A stretch of 64,000 nt of DNA from Roseovarius aestuarii (GCF_019966515.1 NZ_JAIMIB010000005.1:1-64000), one strand, 5' to 3'; shown: positions 52,918 to 63,354, counted from the stretch's first letter. Program-made: numbers and translations. The notes: generated from the sequence alone by a model not told the origin.

Positions 52918-54678
52918 TTACTCCGCTGCACGGGTCTCTTCGGGTAAGATAGGCAACTGCATTTCAAATACAGCCCCCCCGTCTGATCCGTTATGGGCGG
53001 TCAGACGTCCCCCAAGGTCGTTTACGATACCCGACGAAATGGCAAGACCCAAGCCGACACCATCGCCGGGCTGCTTGGTAGTATAGAACGGTTCGAACAG
53101 GTTGTCGTGGTCGGTGATGCCGGGGCCGTTATCGCGCACGGTGAGGCTGGCGGTCTCGCCCGCCGCCAGGATGATGTCGAGCGTGGGATCATCGACACTT
53201 TCGGTTGCGTCCAGTGCGTTGCGCAAAAGATTGATCATCACCTGCTCAATCCGAACCCGGTCGCCCATCACCAGCACCGGCTGATCCGGCAAGGCACGGT
53301 TGATCACCACATGGCGCTGGCGCAGTTGCGGTTCCATCAGCGACAAGGCTGATGACAGCGCATCGCCCATATTTACAGGCTCCATCGCATCCGCATTGTG
53401 GCGCGCGTATGATTTCAGTTGCTTGGTGATGGCGCCCATCCGTTCGATCAGATCGTCGATCCGCTGGAACGAGGAAAGTGATTCCTCAGGACGGTTGCGT
53501 TGCAGCAGCAATCGCGCCCCCGCAAGGTAGGTTTTCATCGCGGCCAGCGGCTGGTTGAGCTCGTGACTGACTGCCGCCGACATCTCGCCCAAGGCGGCCA
53601 GTTTCGAGCTTTGCGCGAGCGTCTGTTCGGCCACCGCAAGGTTCTCCTGCACCCGTTCACGTTCGGCAATTTCCCGCTGTAGTCGGGCGTTCAATGCGCG
53701 AAGCTCTGCCGACTCGCGCTGGAACAACACCATGCGCAACGCTGTTTTGCGGTTCAGGAAATAGAAGGCCAGCGCCAGAAGAATCGCAAACACCATGATT
53801 TCGAGCGCCAGGAAGCCGTTCACCTTTTCCCGCACGCTATTATAGGTTGTAAAACTGGCAATCCGCCATCCGCGAAACGCGACGCGCCCCTCGACCCTCA
53901 TCACCGCTTCGCCCTGCAGATAGGCGTCTGCGGGCAGCGTGGTCCAATCCTGGGTGGCCTGAATCGCGCGTTCGATAGCACTGGTTACCGGCTGACGGGT
54001 CAGTGCTGCCTCCTCGCTCAACCCGCGCCAGCGCGGTTCTGTCGACAGGATGATCTTGCCTTCGCTATCGCTGACCAGCACCGCGTCTGAAATCCCTGAC
54101 CAGGCGCGTTCGTATTTCGCCAGATCAACCTCGACCACGATCACACCAATAAGCTGGTTCTGGCTTTCGATACGGCGGGAATAGAAAAAACGGTAATCGC
54201 CAGCCTCGCCTTCAAGCACCTTGAAAACCGTATCGGTCGAGCGCAGGGCATCAATGAAATACGGCGCCTGCGGGTGGCTTTCGCCCAGTGAATTGCGATC
54301 ACTCGAGGCCACCGTGCGCCCGTCTTTGTCCAGAAGCGTCAAGTGCTTGGCGCCGATCTCATCGATGAACGAGATCAGCCGCGCCGTTGACTGGGTGTAA
54401 TCGCCCGAATTCAGCGCGATGATCAGCGCCGGGTCGCGAGCCAGAAGCTGAGGAACAATCGCGTTCTGACGAAGCTCCGACAACAGGTTGCCGCTATAAA
54501 GCACCAACCGAAGTTCCGCCCGGTTACGGGTGGTTTCGGTAAAACGGTCGGTCAGCAGACGGTTGGTGACGAAAACGATGGCAATGGCCGCGGCCATCAA
54601 GACCAGCAAAGCCCCCCGTGCGCGCCAGCTGAACGTGCTTGGACGATTGACCGTCTCGGTGGGCGTTGACGTTGTCAT
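52918..54678 (-). CDS. DctB-like sensor histidine kinase
   Basis: Inner-membrane kinase of 586 residues. Membrane helices are at about 23-42 and 285-308, with a periplasmic double-Cache-like sensor between them. The HisKA box is AAVSHELNQPLAAMKTYL, and the ATPase has NLLRNALDAT, DNGPGI and GVGLGLAIS. The domain layout matches DctB, which senses C4-dicarboxylates, but the ligand is inferred. It is the partner of the downstream regulator. Confidence 0.87.
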   Translation of the reverse strand: MTTSTPTETVNRPSTFSWRARGALLVLMAAAIAIVFVTNRLLTDRFTETTRNRAELRLVLYSGNLLSELRQNAIVPQLLARDPALIIALNSGDYTQSTARLISFIDEIGAKHLTLLDKDGRTVASSDRNSLGESHPQAPYFIDALRSTDTVFKVLEGEAGDYRFFYSRRIESQNQLIGVIVVEVDLAKYERAWSGISDAVLVSDSEGKIILSTEPRWRGLSEEAALTRQPVTSAIERAIQATQDWTTLPADAYLQGEAVMRVEGRVAFRGWRIASFTTYNSVREKVNGFLALEIMVFAILLALAFYFLNRKTALRMVLFQRESAELRALNARLQREIAERERVQENLAVAEQTLAQSSKLAALGEMSAAVSHELNQPLAAMKTYLAGARLLLQRNRPEESLSSFQRIDDLIERMGAITKQLKSYARHNADAMEPVNMGDALSSALSLMEPQLRQRHVVINRALPDQPVLVMGDRVRIEQVMINLLRNALDATESVDDPTLDIILAAGETASLTVRDNGPGITDHDNLFEPFYTTKQPGDGVGLGLAISSGIVNDLGGRLTAHNGSDGGAVFEMQLPILPEETRAAE

Positions 54679-54717
54679 GGCATAAGAATACGACGCACGG
54701 GGCGGCGCCTCAAGCTC

Positions 54718-55386
54718 TTAGGCGTGCACGAGTTGCTCAACTACATGTGAAAACAGCGCGGCCCCCTCGGCATTGCCGTGCAGCGCCTCGGCCATACGCT
54801 CGGGATGGGGCATCATCCCCAATACGCGGCGATTTTCCGACAGCACCCCGGCGATGTCGGCGACCGACCCGTTGGGATTGTCGGTATAGGTGAACGCGAC
54901 GCGATCTTCGCCCTTAAGACGAGCCAGATTATCCGCATCGACATTGTAATTGCCATCATGATGGGCAATCGGCACAGTGATCACCTGCCCTTTGTCGTAA
55001 CCGCCGGTATAGATGCTGTCGGCGGTTTCGACCTTCAACCCCACCGGTTTGCAGATGTATTTCAGCGCGGCGTTGCGCAACAGCGCCCCCGGCAGCAATC
55101 CGGTTTCGGTCAGGATCTGAAAGCCGTTGCAGACGCCAAAGACATAACCGCCCTTGTTGGCGTGGCTGATGACCGAGCGGCAGATCGGCGAATTGGCAGC
55201 AATCGCCCCGCAGCGCAGGTAATCGCCAAAGGAAAACCCGCCTGGAACGCCGATGAAATCCACGCCCGCCGGCATCTCGGTGTCCTTGTGCCAGACCATA
55301 CTGACCCTGGCCCCTGCCCGCTCCAGCGCCACGGCAAGGTCACGGTCGCAGTTCGATCCGGGGAAAACAATGACCGCTGCATGCAT
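54718..55386 (-). CDS. purQ: Phosphoribosylformylglycinamidine synthase, glutaminase subunit
   Basis: Class I glutaminase of 222 residues. It supplies ammonia to PurL in the fourth step of purine synthesis. The nucleophile Cys is in [10 protein letters not shown]; the start [16 protein letters not shown] and the late MMPHPERM (His and Glu triad region) are typical. Its ATG shares a base with the purS stop, giving coupled translation. Confidence 0.96.
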   Translation of the reverse strand: MHAAVIVFPGSNCDRDLAVALERAGARVSMVWHKDTEMPAGVDFIGVPGGFSFGDYLRCGAIAANSPICRSVISHANKGGYVFGVCNGFQILTETGLLPGALLRNAALKYICKPVGLKVETADSIYTGGYDKGQVITVPIAHHDGNYNVDADNLARLKGEDRVAFTYTDNPNGSVADIAGVLSENRRVLGMMPHPERMAEALHGNAEGAALFSHVVEQLVHA

Positions 55387-55625
55387 CAGACCAGCTCCAC
55401 CGAGTAGCTTTCGATCACCGTGTTCGCCAGCAGCTTTTCACACATGGCAGTGACAGTATCGCGGGCCTGCGCCTCATCGGTTTCCGCCAGCTCGAGTTCG
55501 ATCACCTTGCCCTGACGCACTTTTTCGACCCCGTCGAACCCCAGCGAGCCAAGCGCATGGCGCACCGCCTCGCCCTGCGGATCCAGAACCCCGTTTTTCA
55601 GCATGACATGCACGCGTGCTTTCAT
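55386..55625 (-). CDS. purS: Phosphoribosylformylglycinamidine synthase subunit PurS
   Basis: Protein of 79 residues with the PurS pattern [20 protein letters not shown] and [15 protein letters not shown]. PurS forms the bridge between PurQ and small PurL. It lies between purC and purQ in the typical order. Confidence 0.95.
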   Translation of the reverse strand: MKARVHVMLKNGVLDPQGEAVRHALGSLGFDGVEKVRQGKVIELELAETDEAQARDTVTAMCEKLLANTVIESYSVELV

Positions 55626-55683
55626 CGGATTTACCCCATTTTCCGTTGGCGCAGGATGCGCCGGGTTGGTGACCCTGCCCCGA

Positions 55684-56445
55684 TCAGTTGATCAGGGTGG
55701 GCCGGATCATCGGTGTCGCGCCTTTGGGCATGACGCCCAGGCGGGTGGCAACCTCGGTATAGGCATCGGTCAGGTTGCCCAGATCGCGGCGGAACACGTC
55801 CTTGTCGAGCTTCTGTCCGGTTTCGATATCCCACAGGCGGCAACTATCGGGGCTTATCTCGTCGGCCACGATCAGACGCTGGAAATCCCCTTCAAAGACA
55901 CGCCCGATCTCGATCTTGAAATCCACCAGACGAATGCCGACGCCATACATGACGCCCGCAAGGAAGTCATTCACCCGCAAAGCGAGGGAAAGGATATCGT
56001 CCATGTCCTGCTGGCTGGCCCAGCCGAAGGCGGCGATATGTTCCTCGGTCACCAGCGGATCACCAAGTGCGTCGTCCTTCAGGCAATATTCGACGATCGG
56101 GCGCGGCAATTGCGTGCCCTCGTCCATGCCCAGACGTTTGGCCATCGTCCCGGCGGCATAGTTGCGCACGATGACTTCCAGTGGCACGATTTCGCAGGAT
56201 CGCACCAGTTGTTCGCGCATGTTCAGCCGTTTCATGAAATGCGTCGGCACGCCGATATTATTCAGCCCGGTCATGAAATATTCACTGAGCAGGTTGTTGA
56301 GCACACCCTTGCCCTCAATCACCGCCTTCTTCTCGGCGTTGAACGCGGTTGCATCATCCTTGAAATACTGGACAATCGTGCCCGGCTCGGGACCCTCATA
56401 CAGGGTTTTTGCCTTGCCTTCGTAAATCTTCTTGCGCCGTGCCAT
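55684..56445 (-). CDS. purC: SAICAR synthetase
   Basis: Protein of 253 residues that joins aspartate to CAIR with ATP in purine synthesis. It has [29 protein letters not shown], and [11 protein letters not shown], all family signatures. GAGGT precedes ATG 56445. It is first in the purC-purS-purQ operon. Confidence 0.97.
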   Translation of the reverse strand: MARRKKIYEGKAKTLYEGPEPGTIVQYFKDDATAFNAEKKAVIEGKGVLNNLLSEYFMTGLNNIGVPTHFMKRLNMREQLVRSCEIVPLEVIVRNYAAGTMAKRLGMDEGTQLPRPIVEYCLKDDALGDPLVTEEHIAAFGWASQQDMDDILSLALRVNDFLAGVMYGVGIRLVDFKIEIGRVFEGDFQRLIVADEISPDSCRLWDIETGQKLDKDVFRRDLGNLTDAYTEVATRLGVMPKGATPMIRPTLIN

Positions 56446-56601
56446 GCACACCTCGTCGCTTGACCGGGGATGATCCCCTTGGTCGTTGCGTCCTCATAGT
56501 CCATGGGCACGATTGCCGCAAGATCACGTTGAGCCCTTGCGAACGGAGGCTGTGGGTTGCATATCATAGGGGAACAGCAAGTCATTAGCAGGGAATTGAC
56601 C

Positions 56602-56916
56602 ATGACCACCTTCGACGACCGCGAAAACGCCTTTGAAAACAAGTATGCCCATGACGAGCAGATGAATTTCAAAGCTGAGGTGCGCCGCAACAAGCTTCTG
56701 GGCCTCTGGGCAGCGGAACTGCTTGGTAAAACCGGTGAAGATGCGGATAATTATGCCAAAGAGGTCGTGAAATCGGATTTCGAGGAAGCCGGGATCGAAG
56801 ATGTCGTGCGCAAGGTCGCAGGCGATCTGGGCGATCTGGCCGATGCCGACACAATCCGTAATAAAATGGGTGAGTTGCTGATCGTTGCCAAGAGCCAGAT
56901 CATGAACGAAGCCTGA
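56602..56916 (+). CDS. F1-ATPase inhibitor zeta subunit (DUF1476)
   Basis: Protein of 104 residues matching the alphaproteobacterial zeta subunit: TTFDDRENAFENKYAHDEQM, then FKAEVRRNKLLGLWAAELLG. In Paracoccus the N-terminal segment blocks reverse rotation of the F1-ATPase. AGGGA precedes ATG 56602. It is divergent from purC and has a terminator after it. Confidence 0.92.
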   Translation: MTTFDDRENAFENKYAHDEQMNFKAEVRRNKLLGLWAAELLGKTGEDADNYAKEVVKSDFEEAGIEDVVRKVAGDLGDLADADTIRNKMGELLIVAKSQIMNEA

Positions 56917-56941
56917 TCCAGCGATCGGATTAGTAACAGGG

Positions 56942-56959
56942 CGCGCCTTTCGGGGCGCG
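56942..56959 (+). terminator. Terminator of the zeta-subunit gene
   Basis: CGCGCC and GGCGCG form a stem with a TTTCGG loop, 25 bases after the stop, followed by TTCT and a T-rich stretch. Confidence 0.6.
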
Positions 56960-57114
56960 TTCTACAGTTTGTTTGTCAATTTGTCCTGAGTGGACAAAGC
57001 GCAGCTGCCACCGGATACAAACTCACCTCACATAGATGATGAAGATTATGAGTTTGCCTGCCGGACCCAAGCATGACACACGAAATCGCAGAACACATGT
57101 GGGAATGCTGACAA

Positions 57115-58125
57115 ATGACAAATGCCCTGAGCCGGCTGATGGACACGCGCGCCTGGATATTGGCAGATGGTGCGACCGGGACCAACCTGTTCAACATGGG
57201 GTTGGAAGCGGGTGAAGCACCCGAAATGTGGAATGATCAGCACCCCGACCGTATCCATTCGCTCTATAAATCCACCGTGGATGCGGGCAGCGATCTGTTT
57301 CTGACCAACTCGTTCGGCGGTAACGCGGCTCGGCTGAAACTGCACGGCACCGAGAGGCGCGCCAATGAACTATCACGCATTTCCGCCGAGATCGGCCGCG
57401 AGGTGGCCGATAAGGTCGACCGCACTGTGGTCGTCGCCGGGTCAGTCGGGCCCACGGGCGAAATCATGGCCCCGATGGGCGCGCTGACGCACACGCTGGC
57501 GGTCGAGATTTTCCACGAACAGGCCGAGGGCCTGAAGGATGGCGGTGCCGACGTGCTTTGGCTGGAAACCATCAGCGCGCCCGAGGAATACATCGCCGCC
57601 GCCGAGGCATTCAAACTGGCAGACATGCCCTGGTGCGGCACCATGAGCTTTGATACCGCAGGGCGCACGATGATGGGCATGACCTCGGCTGATATGGCGG
57701 GGATGGTCGAAAAGCTCGACAATCCGCCACTGGCATTCGGGGCGAATTGTGGTGTTGGGGCTTCGGATCTGCTGCGCACCGTGCTTGGTTTCGTGGCACA
57801 AGGTACGGAACGGCCGGTCGTGGCCAAGGGGAATGCCGGTATACCGAAATATGTTGATGGCCATATCCACTATGACGGCACCCCAGACCTGATGGCTGAT
57901 TATGCGGCGCTCGCGCGCGATGCGGGCGCGACGATCATCGGCGGCTGTTGCGGCACCATGCCCGAGCATATCTCCAAGATGCGCGAAGCTTTGGAAACGC
58001 GGCCGCAAAACGAACGCCCGACATTGGATCAGATCACAGCGGCACTGGGATCGTTTTCCTCTGCCGCGGACGGCACAGGCGATGACGAACCCGCCCCCCG
58101 CCGTCGCCGCCGCAGACGGGGCTGA
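57115..58125 (+). CDS. Betaine-homocysteine S-methyltransferase-like protein
   Basis: Homocysteine S-methyltransferase of 336 residues. It has DGATGTNLFNMGLEAG at the N terminus, the zinc Cys in FGANCGVG, and the pair in IIGGCCGTMPEH. It makes methionine from homocysteine with a methyl donor such as betaine. It lacks cobalamin domains, so it is a stand-alone enzyme. The tail is Arg-rich. The start at ATG 57115 has no strong ribosome site. Confidence 0.88.
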   Translation: MTNALSRLMDTRAWILADGATGTNLFNMGLEAGEAPEMWNDQHPDRIHSLYKSTVDAGSDLFLTNSFGGNAARLKLHGTERRANELSRISAEIGREVADKVDRTVVVAGSVGPTGEIMAPMGALTHTLAVEIFHEQAEGLKDGGADVLWLETISAPEEYIAAAEAFKLADMPWCGTMSFDTAGRTMMGMTSADMAGMVEKLDNPPLAFGANCGVGASDLLRTVLGFVAQGTERPVVAKGNAGIPKYVDGHIHYDGTPDLMADYAALARDAGATIIGGCCGTMPEHISKMREALETRPQNERPTLDQITAALGSFSSAADGTGDDEPAPRRRRRRRG

Positions 58126-58273
58126 CCTGCGTTTGCGCGGTACACCGGGCTAACACCCTTATTGCACCGGCGTTCACGACAACCTGACCAGCAAAGCACT
58201 CAGGGCCATAGACAGCACGATTGCGTTAACGGGCAATTTGCGCAACTAATGTCCTGCCCTGACGGAGAATGCG

Positions 58274-59755
58274 ATGCGCAAGGTTTTGATTGGTATTGCT
58301 TCGGTCCTGTTGATGACCGGAGCCGCCTTAGGTGAGCCGTCCGGCACGTTTCGCCATGCTCACGAATTAGGTTTCGGAGCGCATTCCAGCCTTGATCCAA
58401 TCTCGAAAGGTCGCGTGCTTCAGATCACCGAGAAAATCATGAACCGCCTGGCCCGTCCCGGCCTGGATGGCAAACCTCGACCCGATCTTGCCACCGGATG
58501 GAGCGTAACGCCCGACGGGATGACCTGGACATTCACCCTGCGTGATGACGTCCGGTTCCACGATGGCAGCGCTTTTGACGCCGATGACGTCGTCTATACG
58601 ATTAATCGCATTCTCGACCCCGAGATGGACAGCCCGGTGCGGTCCGTCATCAGCATGGTGAAAGAAATCGAAGCTGTTGACCCTCTGACCGTGCGGCTGA
58701 ACCTGAAACATGGCTATGCCGATCTGCCGCTTCAGCTGATGGATGCGCGTATGCGGATTATTCCCGACGGGTCTGGTGATACGATCGGTCAGACCGGTAT
58801 TGGCACCGGACCGTTCAAGGTCACGAAATTCGATGCCGACGGGGTCAGCTATCTTGTGGCGAATACCGACTATTGGGAGGGTCCGCCGAAACTGGCGATG
58901 ATCGAGGTGATCGGGATACCGGACGCCCAAGCCCGGCTTACGGCATTTCTGAGCGGACAGCTCGACATGGAGCGAGGCATCGACCCGTCGCTGCGCCGGG
59001 TGCTGCAGAACTCGGACAGATACAATGTGCAGGACATTCCGACCGGCAACTGGATCGGAATGGTGTTTCGCACCGATGTCCCACCCTACGATGATGTGCG
59101 GGTACGTCGGGCGATCCGGCTGGCAGTCGATCGGGAAGACCTGCTGAAGCTGGCGCTCGGCGGCGGCGGCATCATCAGTTGCGATACACCCGTGGGACCC
59201 AACGACCAGTATCGTGCCGATCTAGACTGCCCTCAGGACATTGACAAAGCCCGAGCGTTGCTGGCCGAAGCGGGCTATCCCGACGGGCTGGATATCGAGA
59301 TCCATATCTCGACGCTGGAGCCTTCGTGGCCGTCGATGGCCGTGGCCCTGCAGGAACAACTGGCGGCAGCAGGTATTCGCGTGAAGGTCGTCAAGGCGGC
59401 AACTGATGGCTACTGGTCGCAGGTCTGGATGCAAAAGGACGCAGTCGGTACCCGCTGGGGCGAACGCCCTGCCGATCAGGCACTGAACGAAATCTTCCGG
59501 TCGACGGCGCAATGGAATGAAAGCTTTTTCAAGGATCTGACTTTCGATGCAATGCTGGACATCGCCAGTCAGGAGCTGAATTTCAATGAACGCCGCGACC
59601 TCTATGTGGGCGCACAGAAATACCTTTTCGAACACTCGGGAACCCTGATCCCCTATCACATCACCCAGTTGGTCGGATTGTCCACACGGGTGCACGATCT
59701 GGACGAGGTCAAGAACGACGCCGTCCGCTGGCATCTGGTACGGGTCACGGAGTAG
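58274..59755 (+). CDS. ABC transporter substrate-binding protein, family 5 (peptide/opine type)
   Basis: Periplasmic binding protein of 493 residues with a signal peptide ending near ALG (about 20). Family-5 features include LATGWSVTPDGMTWTFTLRDDVRFHDGSAFDADDVVYT and DDVRVRRAIRLAVDRE. Such proteins bind oligopeptides, nickel, or sugars. No permease or ATPase genes are next to it, so it is an orphan here. GGAG precedes ATG 58274. Confidence 0.9.
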   Translation: MRKVLIGIASVLLMTGAALGEPSGTFRHAHELGFGAHSSLDPISKGRVLQITEKIMNRLARPGLDGKPRPDLATGWSVTPDGMTWTFTLRDDVRFHDGSAFDADDVVYTINRILDPEMDSPVRSVISMVKEIEAVDPLTVRLNLKHGYADLPLQLMDARMRIIPDGSGDTIGQTGIGTGPFKVTKFDADGVSYLVANTDYWEGPPKLAMIEVIGIPDAQARLTAFLSGQLDMERGIDPSLRRVLQNSDRYNVQDIPTGNWIGMVFRTDVPPYDDVRVRRAIRLAVDREDLLKLALGGGGIISCDTPVGPNDQYRADLDCPQDIDKARALLAEAGYPDGLDIEIHISTLEPSWPSMAVALQEQLAAAGIRVKVVKAATDGYWSQVWMQKDAVGTRWGERPADQALNEIFRSTAQWNESFFKDLTFDAMLDIASQELNFNERRDLYVGAQKYLFEHSGTLIPYHITQLVGLSTRVHDLDEVKNDAVRWHLVRVTE

Positions 59756-59912
59756 GATCAACCGGCCCCGTTCAGCACGCGTGGTCGGATTTTCGAACAA
59801 CGTCGGCTAAACGAAAGCTGACATTCGGGCCACGAAGACGAGTAACCGTATTGCGGACAAAATGAGCTTTAGCTGCAATTGTGCGAACGGCAGCTTACGG
59901 GATTGGCTGCTG

Positions 59913-60803
59913 TCAGGTGTAGACGAAGTGGTTGATGAATACCCGCAAACGTGGCAACTCACGAAGCTCCCGAGCGAAGTATATGAAGAAGCGAGGTCGG
60001 TCTGGTGTAAACTCGGTCAATATTTGCACCAGATGACCCTGTCGCAGATCTTCTTCTACACCAGCTCTGAGCGACCACCCGATGCCAACATCACGGCGGG
60101 CTGCGTCAACCACAGTACGAAGGTCATTGAATATAATGGACCCTTTTCCTTCGATCACCTGTGGCTCCCTATCAACCAAAAACTCCCAAGGTGTTATTCT
60201 CCCTGAGTTGACCCGGCGATGGCGAATGCATTTATGCTCCAACAGATCAATCGGCACCTTTGGTACGCCAAATTGCCCCAGATAGGCAGGTGATGCCACG
60301 TAAGCCCCCTGCATCGGTTTGCTAAGCGCTTTGGCGATCATCTGGTCTTCGAGTAAATCGCCCAACCTGATCCCAGCATGAAAGCCCTTCGTGGTAATAT
60401 CAACCAGCCCCTCGTCAATGGACAGGTCAAGCTCTATTTCGGGGAACAGAGTTTGGAAGTCAGCCAGGCGGGGAGCGACCACGGCCTCCCAGGCGCGAAA
60501 CGGCAGGGTGATGCGCAGCACCCCGGACACTGCCCCAGCCTCAGATCGGACAGCTTCGATTGCCGCGTTTGCTTCAGACAGCACATGACGGGTTTGCGCG
60601 AGTAGCTTTCTGCCCGCATCCGTTAGGACGACTGAGCGCGTGTTGCGCACAAACAATGCCGTGCCAAGATGATCTTCGAACTGTTTGAGCTGCTGAGACA
60701 CCGCAGAAGCCTGCACGCCCAGCACGCCCGCTGCGGCACGAAGCGTTCCTTGCTCCGCGATGGCATGAAATGTTCGTAGCCCCAGAAGACGTACCCGGTC
60801 CAT
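59913..60803 (-). CDS. LysR-family transcriptional regulator
   Basis: Protein of 296 residues with an N-terminal winged helix-turn-helix (TLRAAAGVLGVQASAVSQQLKQFEDHLG) and a periplasmic-binding-like effector domain. It is divergent from the EamA transporter, which it probably controls through the dyad at 60822-60837. The effector is unknown. Confidence 0.92.
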   Translation of the reverse strand: MDRVRLLGLRTFHAIAEQGTLRAAAGVLGVQASAVSQQLKQFEDHLGTALFVRNTRSVVLTDAGRKLLAQTRHVLSEANAAIEAVRSEAGAVSGVLRITLPFRAWEAVVAPRLADFQTLFPEIELDLSIDEGLVDITTKGFHAGIRLGDLLEDQMIAKALSKPMQGAYVASPAYLGQFGVPKVPIDLLEHKCIRHRRVNSGRITPWEFLVDREPQVIEGKGSIIFNDLRTVVDAARRDVGIGWSLRAGVEEDLRQGHLVQILTEFTPDRPRFFIYFARELRELPRLRVFINHFVYT

Positions 60804-60821
60804 TATGTTCCTCAGCTAATG

Positions 60822-60837
60822 ATATTGTATAGAATAT
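60822..60837. promoter_or_regulatory. LysR-type operator dyad
   Basis: ATATT and AATAT flank a six-base centre (GTATAG), giving a T-N11-A type dyad within the LysR-EamA intergenic space. It lies 72 bases before the preferred EamA start. Confidence 0.5.
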
Positions 60838-60908
60838 ACTCTGTTATCGAACAATGGGAAACCGTCTACGCTGACACGCGAAAGCAAGTTTCCACAAAGC
60901 GAGTATCC

Positions 60909-61847
60909 ATGATGCCGACATTGCCCTCAGAGCGCACGATGACGTCTGGCATCATCACGATTATCCTCACGGTGTTTGCGATGGCGCTAACGGATGCCTT
61001 CGTGAAATACGCCAGTTCGGACATGACCTTATGGCAGATCTACGTGTGCCGCTCCTGCCTTGCATTGCCTGTTTTGGTGCTGCTTGCAAAAGGTCGCATC
61101 CGCCCGATGGCAATTGGATGGGTCAGCTTGCGAAGCCTGATGCTGGTTGCGATGTACCTCGCCATCTATGCTGCGATCCCGGTCCTTGATCTGTCGGTCA
61201 TTGCCGCGACGCTCTACACTGCCCCTTTGTTCATCGTTCTGCTCTCTGCACTTTTCCTGAAAGAGCAGATCAGGCTGGCGCATTGGTGTGCCGTTGGTAT
61301 CGGGTTTGTCGGCGTATTGGTTGTCGTACAGCCCCGTGGAGAAGACTTTACCTCACTGTCGCTGATCCCGGTGATTGCTGCCTTCCTCTACGCGTCTGCG
61401 GCGGTGCTCACGCGGGCCAAATGCGTGGCCGAGGCCCCGGTGACGCTCGCCATCAGCCTCAACATGGCGCTGGTGATCTGTGGCGCACTCGTGTCTCTTG
61501 GTCTCTGGCTGTTTCCGGTGACAGATGCAGATCGCTATCTGTTCCTCTTGGGGACGTGGTCGCCACTTAATGCAGCCACTCTGGGAGTTCTGGCCATCAT
61601 GGCAGCGCTGATCATCGGGGTCACGCTTGGCGTTGCGCGAGCCTACCAGTCTCCGCGCCCGCAGGTGATTGCGATTTTCGACTATGCTTATCTTATCTTT
61701 GCAGCTTTTTGGGGCTTTGTGTTCTTTGGCGAACTTCCAGACAAATTCACGATTGGAGGGATAGCCCTGATTGCCCTGGCCGGGTTAATGATCCTGAACA
61801 CTGACAGCCCTGAAGCGAAGACTGATCAACGTTCAAATACGGCCTGA
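60909..61847 (+). CDS. EamA/DMT-superfamily transporter
   Basis: Inner-membrane protein of about 312 residues with ten hydrophobic helices in two EamA repeats. It has ALTDAFVKYASSDMTLWQIYVCRS and, at the start of a second repeat, a YLIFAAFWGFVFFGELPD segment. Such proteins export amino acids or metabolites. ATG at 60909 is chosen because a start at 60819 would overlap the operator and add a non-conserved lead. Confidence 0.88.
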   Translation: MMPTLPSERTMTSGIITIILTVFAMALTDAFVKYASSDMTLWQIYVCRSCLALPVLVLLAKGRIRPMAIGWVSLRSLMLVAMYLAIYAAIPVLDLSVIAATLYTAPLFIVLLSALFLKEQIRLAHWCAVGIGFVGVLVVVQPRGEDFTSLSLIPVIAAFLYASAAVLTRAKCVAEAPVTLAISLNMALVICGALVSLGLWLFPVTDADRYLFLLGTWSPLNAATLGVLAIMAALIIGVTLGVARAYQSPRPQVIAIFDYAYLIFAAFWGFVFFGELPDKFTIGGIALIALAGLMILNTDSPEAKTDQRSNTA

Positions 61848-61903
61848 AATGCAAAAACGCGACCATTCGATCGCGCAGAAGCATCGGTCATGGTGGGCAC
61901 AAC

Positions 61904-61936
61904 GCCGTCATCTGACTTACCCCGTCAGATGACGGC
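61904..61936. repeat. Perfect 13-base hairpin between convergent genes
   Basis: GCCGTCATCTGAC and its exact complement flank a seven-base loop (TTACCCC). It lies between the EamA and glutamine-synthetase-like stops. There is no T tract on either side, so it may be a bidirectional processing or Rho-assisted terminator element. Confidence 0.6.
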
Positions 61937-61987
61937 ATTCGAGCGGCCCCGCGCCTTGTCACCGCCTGCCGGGGGTGCCGGAGCTGG

Positions 61988-63325
61988 TCAGATATCCAGA
62001 GTGTTGTCTTTTTCCCACTGGCTGAAATGCGCGGTGAAGGAATTCCATTCCTGCATTTTCATCTTGATATAGGCGGCCGAGAATTCCTCGCCCAGCATCG
62101 CCTTCAACTCCTTGTCCTTATCGTAGGTCCGGATCGCATCCAGCATGTTGAGCGGCAGTTTCGGCGCGCCGCGTACCTTGTGACCTTCGGCATACATGTC
62201 AATGTCATGACGCTTGCCCGGATCGGCCTTGTGGCGGATCCCGCTGAGTCCCGCGGCGATGATCACCGCCTGCAAAAGATATGGGTTGACCGCGCCATCG
62301 GGCAGGCGCAGTTCGAACCGGCCGGGACCTGGCACGCGCACCATGTGGGTACGGTTGTTGCCGGTCCAGGTCACGGTATTGGGTGCCCATGTCGCGCCCG
62401 AGGTGGTGCGCGGCGCGTTGATCCGCTTGTAGCTGTTCACCGTCGGATTGGTGATCGCGGCCAAGGCGCTGGCATGTTTCATGATGCCGCCCAGGAAATG
62501 CGCGCCCTTTTCGCTGAGGCCCAGTTCTCCGGTCTGGCCCGTGCCTGTGCCCGCCTCGATGGCGAAAACATTGGTCTTGGCCTTGTCGCCGGGCGCATCC
62601 CACACGGAAATATGCGCATGGCAGCCATTGCCGGTCAGGCCCTCAACGGGCTTGGGCATGAAGGTCGCTCGGAAGCCGTGCTTTTCGGCCACGGACCGGG
62701 TCATGAATTTGAAGAAACTGTGCTTGTCGGCGGTGCGGAGCGCGTCGTCGAATTCCCAGTTCATCTCGAACTGGCCATTGGCGTCCTCGTGGTCGTTCTG
62801 ATACGGACCCCAGCCCAGATCAAGCATGTAGTCGCAGATCTCGCGCACCACGTCATAGCGCCGCATCACAGCCTGCTGGTCATAGCAGGGCTTGTCGGCG
62901 GTATCGTATTCGTCGCTGAGAGCTGATCCGTCGGGCGTCAGCAGAAAATATTCGGCCTCGATCCCGGTCTTGACATGCATGCCCTCGTCCGCCGCCTCGG
63001 CGATCAGCTTGCGCAGCACGTTGCGCGGAGCCTGCGCCACGTCTTCGCCATCCATCACGCAATTGCCCGCCACCCAGGCGACTTCAGGTTTCCACGGCAG
63101 CTGGATCACGGAACTGGGGTCCGGTACCGCCAGCATGTCCGGATGCGCGGGTGTCAGATCCAGATAGGTGGCAAAGCCGGCGAACCCGGCGCCTTCCTCT
63201 TGCATATCGGCAATCGCCTGTGCCGGCACCAGCTTGGCCCGCTGTGCCCCGAACAGATCGGTGAATGAAATCATGAAGTATTTTACGCCGTTTTCCGCAG
63301 CGTAGGCGGCCAGATCTGTTGTCAT
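61988..63325 (-). CDS. Type III glutamine synthetase/gamma-glutamylmethylamide synthetase-like
   Basis: Protein of 445 residues in the GlnT/GmaS group. It opens with VKYFMISFTDLFGAQRAKLVP and has the catalytic-barrel motifs KTGIEAEYFLL, NGCHAHISVWD, NRTHMVRVPGPGRFELRLPDG and NPYLLQAVIIAAGL. GlnT joins ammonia to glutamate; GmaS uses methylamine. A glutamate-synthase-like gene upstream is shared by both glx-glnT and mgs-gmaS gene sets, so context does not decide. ATG at 63325 follows GGAAAGGA. No mgd genes are in view. Confidence 0.85.
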   Translation of the reverse strand: MTTDLAAYAAENGVKYFMISFTDLFGAQRAKLVPAQAIADMQEEGAGFAGFATYLDLTPAHPDMLAVPDPSSVIQLPWKPEVAWVAGNCVMDGEDVAQAPRNVLRKLIAEAADEGMHVKTGIEAEYFLLTPDGSALSDEYDTADKPCYDQQAVMRRYDVVREICDYMLDLGWGPYQNDHEDANGQFEMNWEFDDALRTADKHSFFKFMTRSVAEKHGFRATFMPKPVEGLTGNGCHAHISVWDAPGDKAKTNVFAIEAGTGTGQTGELGLSEKGAHFLGGIMKHASALAAITNPTVNSYKRINAPRTTSGATWAPNTVTWTGNNRTHMVRVPGPGRFELRLPDGAVNPYLLQAVIIAAGLSGIRHKADPGKRHDIDMYAEGHKVRGAPKLPLNMLDAIRTYDKDKELKAMLGEEFSAAYIKMKMQEWNSFTAHFSQWEKDNTLDI

Positions 63326-63354
63326 GGAGTTTTTTCCTTTCCCTGTTGGCATAG

